From contig OU744453.1 of NCBI GenBank assembly GCA_916610825.1, forward strand, positions 18,316,241 to 18,380,240: a DNA stretch of 64,000 bases, written 5' to 3'. The position numbers were made by a program, and so were the translations under genes. Below are positions 1 to 10,000 of the stretch, piece by piece. Position 1 is the stretch's first letter, and the number at the start of each line of letters is the position of its first letter. This stretch comes from Haliclystus octoradiatus (Eukaryota; Cnidaria; Staurozoa; Stauromedusae; Haliclystidae). The notes below the pieces were generated by a model. It did no database searches and was not told the DNA's origin. It worked only from the letters and a program-made list of their open reading frames with translations.

Positions 1-106
1 CTTATGAATCGTCCGTGTGTTTGTATTCGACCCCGTATTCGAACCCTCATACTCAAATAAGAAGTCAATTAATATGTGAATAAGGATTTTCAAAATTGGC
101 AAAACA
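1..106 (+). repeat. BEL/Pao 5' LTR (3'-terminal 106 bp only)
   Basis: Identical to 6273-6378 and ends in GGCAAAACA, where the two copies diverge. Sequence from 107 onward is the untranslated leader; no primer-binding site could be assigned with confidence. Confidence 0.93.
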
Positions 107-173
107 GTTTCGAATCATAGTTCGAATTAAAGTCTCGATAAAGAAATTAGAAATAAAAAGAAATTAATCAAGA

Positions 174-3100
174 ATGGCCGACGACGCTGAAGCGATTCGG
201 AGGAGATTTGAGAGGAGATCAAAGGCTTATAATAGAGAAATAGAAGAATTTACAACGATAAAAGAACAAGAATTTGTAGCAATAGGCACTTGGAAGTCAA
301 TACTATTCAAGGTAACTGAAGCTAGAAAACAAGTAGAAGAAACAGCGTCGACTTACCTAGACGTGCTCGATGAAAATAACGCTTTAAATGGCCAATTAGA
401 ATTGGAAATAGATCACAGAGTTGATGAATGCAGAAAACTTCACTTTGAAATCAGAGCAGAAACTACGAAGATGATCCATGAACTTGAAGAAAATGAGGCG
501 GAAAGAACTCACAAACGCGCGTTAGAGATCGCCGCCGCAACGCAAAATAATCAAGTAAACATTAATGAAGAAAACGCAGGAGGTGAAAGCAGCCATCATG
601 AATCAGCCTCTTTCGAACAAAATGATCAAAATGACGTCACCGATGTAAACAACGACGGAGACGACGCAGACTCTGTTGTAGAAAGAGAAAGACCAACAGA
701 AAATAACAAAGAAAAAGAAATCACAGCAGGAAATCAAAGACATCAGGATGAACTCACCCATGAAGAGGGGCAACAAAGCAAAGAAAACGAAAGTGGAAAT
801 GCAACCAAAAGAGATGACAACATAATCACAATAGAATTACTCAAAGATTTATCAAAAACAGCAGCTGAAGCTGCTGCAGTTGCAGCCATCAGAGCAATTA
901 ACATAGAGGGCAAGGCAACACACTCAAACAAAACATCTATTCGTTTAGCTGGATTCACCCCCAATTCATGGAATGGAGAATTTAAAGGATTTCCAACCTT
1001 CCAAAAGCGATTTACTTCAGCAATGAACAATGCCGGAGTTTTGGATGATGATGTCAAGCTACAATGGCTTGAAAAATCAATACCACAGTCTTACCATACA
1101 ACTATTGAAGGACGCTCAACATTAGTCGAAGCATGGAAAGCGTTAAAGTTAGTTGTAACTGACAAAAAAATATCTGATGAACTGATGTGGAATTTCCGAA
1201 AATTAAAACCTATACAAGATAAAGACCAAAACGTAATCCAAACATTTGTCACAACAATACGTACGCATATGATGTACCTAAAAGATTTTGGGAAAGGAAA
1301 CCGTACAGAAGATGAGGAATTCATCAAAGATTTGAAGAGAAAGACAGGAGCGGAATTCGAAGATCAAATTGAAGACCAGTTGGCACAAGAAAACAGAATC
1401 GCAAGAAAAATGAACATGAAAGAAGAAGAACTCTCAGCCGACTATATTTTAGAATTCTTGGAAAGAAGACTGTTATCATCAAATTCTTACAGAACAGAAA
1501 AGAAACAGCAAACATTATCAAAGAAAGAGTCAAGGAACTTCAAAGAAGCAAAAGTCAACGTCTTGCAAACAACCAATGACCTCAATTGTCAACTGTGTAA
1601 CAATGGAAAACATGGATTAGAAGATTGTAACAAGTTCAAAGAATTTGAAGTAGCAGAGAGATCTGAATACTGTAAAAGCAAAGGCCATTGCTTTGGATGT
1701 CTTGGAAAGGGTCACATTAGACCACAATGCAAATCAGAAGTAACATGTCAACATTGTAGAAAGAAACATCACAGTTTACTGCACAGAAGTACATATTCAA
1801 ATCAAGAAGCCTCAACAGCCAATATCACACAGAGGACAGCATCAACTAACACAACAACGAAACGTCTCAACAGTTCACAAGAATCTACAGCAACAAGACT
1901 ACCTGTACTAAAGATCTGGATAAAAACTGGTTATAAAAATGCTGATGGTACAACACAAATTAGAGCTGCAACATGTTTGATGGATGGAGGTGCTGATACA
2001 ACTCTGGTTCGAAGAAACTTTGTAGAATCATTAGGCCTTCAAGGTGAAGACACTACTATTCATTATGAAGTCGTTGGAGGAAGCCATCATAAAGAAGTCA
2101 CACAGAAGTATGAACTCACTGTAGGACGTTTGGAGCCCATGGCAGAGAAAGGAAGAATTACAGCTTATGCAATGAAAAGACCATGTGGCGCAGCAGCATC
2201 ACTTCACAAAGAATTCTTTGCAAAAAATGAACATTTGAATCAAATCAAGGAAGTTGTAGACACAGATGGTGGTGAGATTGATGTTATCATTGGGAGAGAT
2301 GCTCAAGAGTTACACACAGAATTACAAAGAATGACGAAAGAGAGCAGCAAATCAGCCCCAATTGGAATCGAGTTTCCATTAGGATGGACAATCGTTGGTG
2401 GAACAACTCATGTCAGTAAGAAGTCAGGAGCAACAAGAAAAGTCACATCAGTCACACTAGCAGAAGAAACAGACATATCATCTACTGAAAATATGAGCAC
2501 ACTAATGATGTCAGATTTGGTTGGTGTTAACACAACGCAACGCTGTGTTTGTACAGATAAGGAAATCGAAGAAGCTAGATTTATAAAGATAGCAAAAGAA
2601 AACACGACAATCAATGAAGATGGGAGAATAGAAGTCAGATTACCTTGGAAACCTGGCTATCCAGAAGGACTACCAAATAATTACAAAGAAGTTTCAACCA
2701 ATCTTAAGAGGAAAGTAAAACGACTGCAAGAAACAAACAAATTGGAGGACTACCAAAGAGCAATTCAAGAAGTAATAGAATCTGGATTTGTGAAAAAGGT
2801 AGAACTCAAAGAAGGAGAAATGGCCCATTACTTAGAACACCATCTAGTTGAAAGAGATGATAGTGCATCAACTCCCAAAAGAGTAGTTTGGAACTCTGCA
2901 AAGATCTACCGTGGACAATCAGTAGCTAAAGCATTGGAAAAGGGGCCAGATTTACTAAACTCATTGTTCAAGGTCTTCATTGGTTTCAGAGAGCAACAGA
3001 TTGGATTCACAGGAGACATAAGAAAAATGTTCAATATGATCAGCATTTCTGAAGAAGATCGAAAGTATCATCGATTCCTATGGATTGAAGAAGGAAATGA

Positions 3101-5942
3101 AAACCCAACTGCTTATGAATGGCAAAGACTTGTTTTTGGTGACCCTCCAAGTCCTGATTTGTCACAGGAAAGTCTTCACTATTTGGCAACAAAATTTGGA
3201 AAGGACTATCCAATTGGATCAAGCATCGTAAAGAATCACATCTATATGGACGATGTTGCCAGCTCCAGAAATCAACCTAGAGAAGCAGAACAAGTCATCA
3301 AAGAAACAACTCAACTGTTATCAAAAGCAAAGTTTGAAATAAAGAAATGGCATTCCAATTCCATTGAATTAGAAGAAAAAATGAACAAGAAGATTGAAGA
3401 CAGTAATAACCTATCAGAAAATCGTGATACAACCATTTTGGGTCACTACTGGGAGAAAGACATAGATACAATCTCACTGAAATTGAAAAAACTACCAAAG
3501 ATTGAAATTGATGCATCTTCAAAGACCCAAGAACATAAACTGTCAAAAAGAATCATTTTAAGCATGATAGCCAAAGTTTGGGACCCTCTCGGAATTCTGT
3601 CACCAGCATTGGTAAACTTGAGAATTCCTTTACAACAACTGTGGAGAAAAAAATATGATTGGGACACAGCCATAGTGGGAGAAGATGCTGATGACTGGGT
3701 GGATAGATTCAAACAATTAGAAGGAAAGCTGTCAACCAAAATTGAGCGCTGCATCACTGAAGAAAACAACACCGAATTGCCTGAGCTGCATGCATTTTCC
3801 GACGGCGGAGATAAAGCTTTTGGCACATGCGTTTACCTACGACAGAAAAGAGAAGATGGCACATTTAATGTACACTTTGTAGCAGCCAAATCTTTTGTAA
3901 CACCAGTCAAAGGTTGGACAATACCTCGAACGGAATTAGTTGCTACACTAGTAATGTCTCGACTAGTAAAGAACATTGTCTCAGCATTAATGATCAAACC
4001 AAGCACAATTTCATACTGGGTTGATTCTAAAGTGGTATTGCATTGGATTAGATCAAGAACTCCTCAGATGAAGGCATTTGTTGAAGCGAGAATTAACGAG
4101 ATTCAAGAAACAACCAAGATTGAAGATTTCCATTATGTTCCTTCTAAAGAGAATGCTGCAGATGCACTGACAAAACCGAACAATGTAGACTTAGAGCAAT
4201 GGCACCAAGGACCGAAATTCTTACAAGAAAAGATTATTCCAGAATTTGAAACAGCAAATATCACTAAAGAAATTGAGCTAAGAAAAGATTTGACTGAAAT
4301 AAAACCTGAAAGAAAAAAGCGCAAAAAGAAGACCTGTATAGCAAAGAAGGTGAATGCTTACTTCTCGGTTGCAAACACAATTACAAAGATGAGTGATGAA
4401 GAATGTAAACAAATACTACAAATTGCAGCAGATAGCAACTCAATGGAAGAAGCAATTAACAAAATTTCAGAAAAATCAAACAAGACTGATCACAAAGGAG
4501 GTAAAATGAAGATATATCAAGCTCTGCAAAGAAATACTAACTTTGACGATAAGAATTTCAAGAAACTCTGTCCTTTCATTGATGACGAAGACAAAATTTA
4601 CAGATTAGGTGGAAGATTAGAACACCTTAAAGATTTCAAGCCCGACTTAGCAGCACCAATAATCATTCCGAAATGTAAAAGGAACAAAGAAAATGACCAT
4701 TATACTAATCACAAAAAAGTCATCAACATGGTTACGAAAGAATTTCATGAACAAACAGGACACTGCGGAGTCAACCGAACACGATCTGCGATTGAACAAT
4801 CAGGACTCTGGATAATTGGAGTCAACAGAATATTGAAAACAATTGGAAAGAACTGTCTATACTGCAGAAGAAGGAAACGTCCTCTGTTGGAACAAAAGAT
4901 GGGTCAACTCCCAAGTTTTCGACTGGACTGTGACAAACCTGCCTTCTGGTCATCTGCTGTCGACTTCTTTGGTCCACTTAAAACGAAGCTATACCGTGGA
5001 ACTGTGAAAGATGCTCATGTAGCCTTATTTGTATGCACCGTCACAAGGGCAATACACCTTGAGTTCTGTTACGACCAGGAAGGTGGGGAAGGTCTTTCAA
5101 CTGAAAAATTTCTAATGGCTCTTAGGAGATTCGTCAGCTTGAAAGGAATTCAGCCTGTACAACTGTACAGCGATAATGGACCAAATTTAATTGGAGCATC
5201 TCCAAAAGTAGAAAAGTTAGTAAAAGAATGGGATATAAAAGTGCTAGAAAACGGAATTAAAGGAAATGGTTTCCAATGGTTATGGAATTGTCCTACTGCG
5301 TCCCATCACAATGGAGTTGTTGAGACATTTGTCAACTTGGTCAGAAAAGCATTGGACGCCATGGCAGATTGCTATAACAACACTTTAAAGCCTGATGAAT
5401 GGATGACTGCTCTTGCTGAAGTAGCTTATCTTATAAATTCAAGACCACTTTGGCCAAACTCAAGTGCGGATCCTATTGATATGAACGAGATTATAACACC
5501 AAATTCCTTGCTGTATGGACATCATCTGACTCTTCCACAGCCACAAGATGAAAATAAAATACATCCAAAAGATCGTATGGCATCAATTCAGAAGCGTATT
5601 CAAATTTTCTGGAATTATTGGTCATCGAATATGCCAAATCGTCTATTATGTCGAAATAAGTGGTTTTCACAAAGAAGAAACCTGGAAGTTGGAGATATTG
5701 TTTTGGAAAAAAAGAACAACTTAAATGGAATTACCCCGAGAGCAATATGGCCAGTCGCTATGGTAACTGAAACGTTCCCTGGTACAGATGGACTTGTCAG
5801 GAAGGTGAAGATTCAAAACAAAGCTGGAAGTTATGATAGACCTATTGCAAAGCTTATTCTATTGGCAACAAAAGAAGAAATAGATGCAAAAGCCATCAAC
5901 GGTACAGAAGAAATCCTGGCTGGTATAAAAAGAATAAGATAA
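174..5942 (+). CDS. BEL/Pao gag-pol polyprotein
   Basis: Single 1922-residue ORF with its ATG in an A-rich leader. In order: a charged coiled-coil N-terminus (about 1-240), a DUF1759-like gag region (about 255-440), three zinc-knuckle-like Cys/His clusters (about 470-535), an A17-type aspartic protease with MDGGADT (about 602), a Pao-type reverse transcriptase with YMDD near 1024, the Pao RNase H region, an integrase H2C2 zinc motif (HEQTGHCGVN near 1524) and DDE core with SDNGPN near 1666, and a C-terminal DUF5641-like domain (about 1820-1910). The length suits a single-ORF BEL element. The product would copy element RNA into DNA in cytoplasmic particles and integrate it. No stop or frameshift is visible, so the copy could be autonomous. 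Confidence 0.96.
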   Translation: MADDAEAIRRRFERRSKAYNREIEEFTTIKEQEFVAIGTWKSILFKVTEARKQVEETASTYLDVLDENNALNGQLELEIDHRVDECRKLHFEIRAETTKMIHELEENEAERTHKRALEIAAATQNNQVNINEENAGGESSHHESASFEQNDQNDVTDVNNDGDDADSVVERERPTENNKEKEITAGNQRHQDELTHEEGQQSKENESGNATKRDDNIITIELLKDLSKTAAEAAAVAAIRAINIEGKATHSNKTSIRLAGFTPNSWNGEFKGFPTFQKRFTSAMNNAGVLDDDVKLQWLEKSIPQSYHTTIEGRSTLVEAWKALKLVVTDKKISDELMWNFRKLKPIQDKDQNVIQTFVTTIRTHMMYLKDFGKGNRTEDEEFIKDLKRKTGAEFEDQIEDQLAQENRIARKMNMKEEELSADYILEFLERRLLSSNSYRTEKKQQTLSKKESRNFKEAKVNVLQTTNDLNCQLCNNGKHGLEDCNKFKEFEVAERSEYCKSKGHCFGCLGKGHIRPQCKSEVTCQHCRKKHHSLLHRSTYSNQEASTANITQRTASTNTTTKRLNSSQESTATRLPVLKIWIKTGYKNADGTTQIRAATCLMDGGADTTLVRRNFVESLGLQGEDTTIHYEVVGGSHHKEVTQKYELTVGRLEPMAEKGRITAYAMKRPCGAAASLHKEFFAKNEHLNQIKEVVDTDGGEIDVIIGRDAQELHTELQRMTKESSKSAPIGIEFPLGWTIVGGTTHVSKKSGATRKVTSVTLAEETDISSTENMSTLMMSDLVGVNTTQRCVCTDKEIEEARFIKIAKENTTINEDGRIEVRLPWKPGYPEGLPNNYKEVSTNLKRKVKRLQETNKLEDYQRAIQEVIESGFVKKVELKEGEMAHYLEHHLVERDDSASTPKRVVWNSAKIYRGQSVAKALEKGPDLLNSLFKVFIGFREQQIGFTGDIRKMFNMISISEEDRKYHRFLWIEEGNENPTAYEWQRLVFGDPPSPDLSQESLHYLATKFGKDYPIGSSIVKNHIYMDDVASSRNQPREAEQVIKETTQLLSKAKFEIKKWHSNSIELEEKMNKKIEDSNNLSENRDTTILGHYWEKDIDTISLKLKKLPKIEIDASSKTQEHKLSKRIILSMIAKVWDPLGILSPALVNLRIPLQQLWRKKYDWDTAIVGEDADDWVDRFKQLEGKLSTKIERCITEENNTELPELHAFSDGGDKAFGTCVYLRQKREDGTFNVHFVAAKSFVTPVKGWTIPRTELVATLVMSRLVKNIVSALMIKPSTISYWVDSKVVLHWIRSRTPQMKAFVEARINEIQETTKIEDFHYVPSKENAADALTKPNNVDLEQWHQGPKFLQEKIIPEFETANITKEIELRKDLTEIKPERKKRKKKTCIAKKVNAYFSVANTITKMSDEECKQILQIAADSNSMEEAINKISEKSNKTDHKGGKMKIYQALQRNTNFDDKNFKKLCPFIDDEDKIYRLGGRLEHLKDFKPDLAAPIIIPKCKRNKENDHYTNHKKVINMVTKEFHEQTGHCGVNRTRSAIEQSGLWIIGVNRILKTIGKNCLYCRRRKRPLLEQKMGQLPSFRLDCDKPAFWSSAVDFFGPLKTKLYRGTVKDAHVALFVCTVTRAIHLEFCYDQEGGEGLSTEKFLMALRRFVSLKGIQPVQLYSDNGPNLIGASPKVEKLVKEWDIKVLENGIKGNGFQWLWNCPTASHHNGVVETFVNLVRKALDAMADCYNNTLKPDEWMTALAEVAYLINSRPLWPNSSADPIDMNEIITPNSLLYGHHLTLPQPQDENKIHPKDRMASIQKRIQIFWNYWSSNMPNRLLCRNKWFSQRRNLEVGDIVLEKKNNLNGITPRAIWPVAMVTETFPGTDGLVRKVKIQNKAGSYDRPIAKLILLATKEEIDAKAINGTEEILAGIKRIR

Positions 5943-6012
5943 TTATATGAATAAAGATTGATCTCATCTATCGTTCAAAATTTGTTAAATTAAACTTCTC
6001 ACTAAGGGGGAG

Positions 6013-6378
6013 TGATCGATTAATCTTATATCCGCCATTTTTTTAATATAAACGTCATGTTATTTGTGTTGATTTACGTCATTATGTTATTTTTATAGCT
6101 TGCGAAATATTTTAAAATAATTTTGATTATGTAAGCAAAATATACCTTTAGAAAAGCCTAGACTAATTCAGAAACTTCAGTATGAGAAGCTACATTCGAA
6201 ACGAAATCATACAACATTTTAGAAATTATATATATTGAAACATGAGATGATTACGAAATAAATTGTTATGAACTTATGAATCGTCCGTGTGTTTGTATTC
6301 GACCCCGTATTCGAACCCTCATACTCAAATAAGAAGTCAATTAATATGTGAATAAGGATTTTCAAAATTGGCAAAACA
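6013..6378 (+). repeat. BEL/Pao 3' LTR
   Basis: 366 bp beginning TGATCG just after the polypurine tract and ending in CA. The last 106 bp match the 5' LTR fragment perfectly. The start is inferred from the polypurine tract and the TG dinucleotide, since the 5' LTR start is outside the window. Confidence 0.85.
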
Positions 6379-6780
6379 CCCTTATATACAGATTTGACTA
6401 AATAGCAAATACTATTTTAGACATTCTAAGAGTGATCACTATATACAGGTGGGTAGTGTATACCAGAGCCATCTATTTACAAGAGTTGGGACACTTCTGC
6501 CATTTTTGTATCTTTTTACCTGGACCCGAGCACGTTTTTAACAGTGCGCATGTGCAGGAGAATGTTGTGTGTTTTTTCAGCCATGTTGTATTGTATTTTT
6601 TCGCGCGTTTGACTTGAAATGATTGAGAACCTGTTTCCGAAAGAACAAAGATGACATCCAAAAATCATGTGACTGGCATATGTCCAATTGGAGACGATAG
6701 CGGCACATGAAAGCGTGTCCCAACTCTTGTAAATAGATGGCTCTGGTGTATACAGGTGACCGCTACAACACATTTGACTG
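6379..6780 (+). repeat. TA-flanked MITE (family A), right part, interrupted by a hAT MITE
   Basis: 6379-6463 and 6746-6780 match the internal and right-terminal parts of family A (complete copies at 9249-9424 and 54076-54252). The right terminus is followed by TA. A 282-bp hAT MITE splits this copy and the BEL element cuts off its left side. Confidence 0.85.
6464..6745. mobile_element. hAT-like MITE with 31-bp perfect TIRs
   Basis: Begins CAGAGCCATCTATTTACAAG and ends with the exact inverse complement; the perfect inverted repeat is 31 bp. It is flanked on both sides by the 8-bp direct repeat GTGTATAC, at 6456-6463 and 6746-6753. An 8-bp duplication with CAG...CTG ends is the hAT signature. 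It has no coding capacity. Confidence 0.92.
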
Positions 6781-7082
6781 TAATTACCTTGGTTTTGAAG
6801 CATCAAGCGAGTTGAATCAATCTTAAAGAAATAAAAATAAAGAATTAAAGTATATATCATAATTTAAAACATCAATCTTGAAAAAAAAGATAAAGAATTC
6901 AGATAAATATCATCATTCATTCGGAACCTGATAAGTTTACAAAAAATGTTTTCAAAATAATAAAAATAAAAATGAGAGCAATAGAAAACTGAAGAGATAA
7001 TAATTTTCCTTACATCATATTTGTCCAAGTCTATCAAATGGCATTCAATATTATCATGGTTAAGAATTGAATATTTACATAC

Positions 7083-10000
7083 CTGGCTATCAACAATCAT
7101 TTTTAAAAGTTTTGAATGCAGTTTCAGACAAACACATTCTTCCATGTATGAACTCATGAAATACGGAGCATCCAAATCTAGTCTTGGTCTTTCGGATAAC
7201 ATTTGAAGGATGATCTAAATAGTTGAAAACTTGAAATGACAAAGCTGATCAAAATTTCTGGTTTTCAATTTCGTATGTAACAGATATGTAAATAAGAAAA
7301 TCTGCAAAGCAGTCCAGAGAATCAGATTTTATATGAATTCCTTATTTAATTAAAATCGGTTCAGCTATGAGCTATATGTACAGGGTTGGATTGTAATGTT
7401 GATTAGTGTCCGAACCCCTGCGAAAACAGTTCAGGAGTTCATGAACGGTTCATGAACAGTTCATGAACAGTTCATGAACGTTAAATGGCCTCAAATTTTC
7501 ATAAACTGTTCATGAACTGTCTGTGAGGGTTCATGAACAGTTCATGAATTCCTGAACTGTTTTTCGCAGGGGAAGATCTTGTGCATTTTATCGTCTGGTA
7601 ACATTCTTGATATCATCAAAACGGTTGAATAAATATTTTACTCAGTACCCATCTGCGAAATGAGTGACTACCCCTGCGATGTTCATGAGTTCATGAACTG
7701 GTACATGAAGTGTTCATGAACTCTTTGTGACTTTTCATGAACTGTTCAGAACTGTTCATGAACCAACGAAAAAATGTTCATGAACCAACGAAAAAATGTT
7801 CATGAACTGTTCATGAACTCATGGATTTTTTTCGCAGGGGTAAAGTTCATGAGTTATTCATAAACCTCGTGAACGTTAAATGGCAAGATTTTAATGAAAA
7901 GTTTCATAAACAATTCATGAACTGCTCATGAAATTGTACCATCCAACATCCGTGAACTGTTTTAACTGGTGCCGGAACTCCGAGGGTAAAAGTCTGTGTC
8001 TAAAAACAGCCTGTACCAAAGCACACACAGAATTGAGCATACTCTTATCCAATATATAACACAAAATCAAACATGTTATAACAGTCACCTCTATTAAGCA
8101 GCCATCTGTCTAAAGTGGTCACCCTTGCAATGTCTAAAATTGTATTTTCTATTGAATCAAACCTGTATATAAAGGCCACCTGTCTATAGTGGTCACTCTT
8201 GCAATGTCTAAATTGTATTTTCTATTGAATCAAACCAGTATATAAAGGTCAACTGTCTATAGTGGTCACCCTTGCAATGTCTAAAATAGTATTTTCTATT
8301 GAATCAAACCTGTATATAAAGGTCAATTGTCTATAATGGTCACTCTAGCAATGTCTAAAATTGTATTTTCTATTGAATCAAACCTGTATATAAAGGTCAA
8401 CTGTCTATAGTGGTCACTCTAGCAATGTCTAAAATTGTATTTTCTATTGAATCAAACCTGTATATAAAGGCAACCTGTCTATAGTGGTCACTCTAGCAAT
8501 GTCTAAATATGTATTTTCTATTGAATCAAACCTGTATATAAAGGTCAACTGTCTATAATGGTCACTCTTGCAATGTCTAAAATTGTATTTTCCATTGAAT
8601 CAAACCTGTATATAAAGGCAACCTGTCTATAATGGTCAATGTAGCTGAATATGTTGCTGGTTGTTATATACAGGTTTCACTGTATTATGTTTTCAGTCAA
8701 AAATCCAAACAGTCTCACCTCTCTTAGTTTGCTTCTATCGTTGAGATCTAATGAATTATTATAGCATACCAAGTAAGTATCAATTAACTAAAAGAAAGAT
8801 TAATAACAATCAATAAATACTGTAGTAAATTATTATTCTACACAATGAACATTAAATAACCATTAGAAAATAAAATTTCTTGCCAAATGAATCCATGAGC
8901 ATAAAATGCCACACGTTTTATAAATACTCGATAAGCGCTTTTTTGAACATTTAATGAATGGTTGTCATCTCTCCCCAGGGAAAACATGTGCTGAGTTCAT
9001 GAACTTGTCAAGAACACCGTGTTTCGCTGGGGATGTCATCAATTGCTAATTGATTGCTGATGAATTGTTCCTAATTCTTCGAAACAAATTAAACGAAACG
9101 GCATACAAAAATCTGACATTAGCTACAACAAATGACCAGAGTCTGAGAAAAGATTTTATCATCTGGAACCGTCTCATCCGGAAATGTTTCTGACTTTTTC
9201 CTCACAATAAACCAAAGAAGCAATACATATCTTTTTAAAAACATCATACAGTGAAACCTGTATATAACGACCAGCTAAAAGAGGTAGATAAACTGACCAC
9301 TATAGACAGGTGGCCTTTATATACAGGCTTGATTCAATAGAAAATAGTATTGTAAGATGGACCATGTCACCATTATAGACAGGTGGCCGCTGTATAGAGG
9401 TGACCGTTATAGCAGGTTTGACTGTATCTAATTTTAGTGGGATCCAAGAGACATAACTGAGACATAAATTTTAATTTTTGCTACATAAACCATCCTTCAA
9501 AATAGACATAAATACAGAATTACCATGACATTGTTCATAATTGATTTTGAAGTCTTAAAATTGAAAACGCTGAAGATAGTAAAATAAAATATTGGAATCT
9601 AGTTTCGGAATAGGAACAATGTCTAGATTTGTTTCACAAAAATAACAAAATTCTGATTTTTCAACACTTAATAGCTTTAAGACTTCCAGAATCCTAGATC
9701 TAGGGATCATTACAAATGATCTCACTGCAAATAATTTATGTCAACAAGACATACTTACCTGTTCTTTTCCTTTGATAAATTCCATTTCGCAAGTCCATAA
9801 ATCTGTTAACACTTGGCAATAATCAACTGGCATAGTATGGGATTTTAATGAATCCTAGCATCAAAAAAACAACAACGTTAGATAAATATATAGATGTCTA
9901 TTCTAATTACAATTAATCCTGTGAAAACAGTTCATCAACGTTGTATGATTCACTTTGATGAACAGTTCATGAAAAAGTCAATGAAAAACAGGTCATTTAA

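Larger units (their letters stand above)
1..6378 (+). mobile_element. BEL/Pao LTR retrotransposon, intact ORF, 5' LTR truncated by window edge
   Basis: Seen: bases 1-106 repeat exactly at 6273-6378, so the window opens inside the 5' LTR and the full 3' LTR follows the coding region. One uninterrupted ORF (174-5942) carries gag, protease, reverse transcriptase, RNase H and integrase. A purine-rich tract (AAGGGGGAG) lies directly before the 3' LTR. No envelope-like ORF is present. The right flank continues as a TA-flanked MITE, so the element landed inside an older MITE; the other half of that MITE lies off the left edge. Inference: the identical LTR overlap and open ORF indicate a recent insertion. 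The target duplication cannot be checked because the left flank is missing. Confidence 0.96.

Noticed and set aside
743-4324. Antisense ORFs of 60-126 codons across the BEL element
   Set aside because: Shadows of the purine-rich sense strand; no start context or homology.
6516-6860. 114-codon minus-strand ORF
   Set aside because: Runs across the hAT MITE and MITE family A; no splice support.
8106-8690. Possible CRISPR array, from regularly spaced repeats
   Set aside because: The whole 74-bp unit is repeated with no unique spacers, and the ends are MITE termini in a eukaryotic intron.
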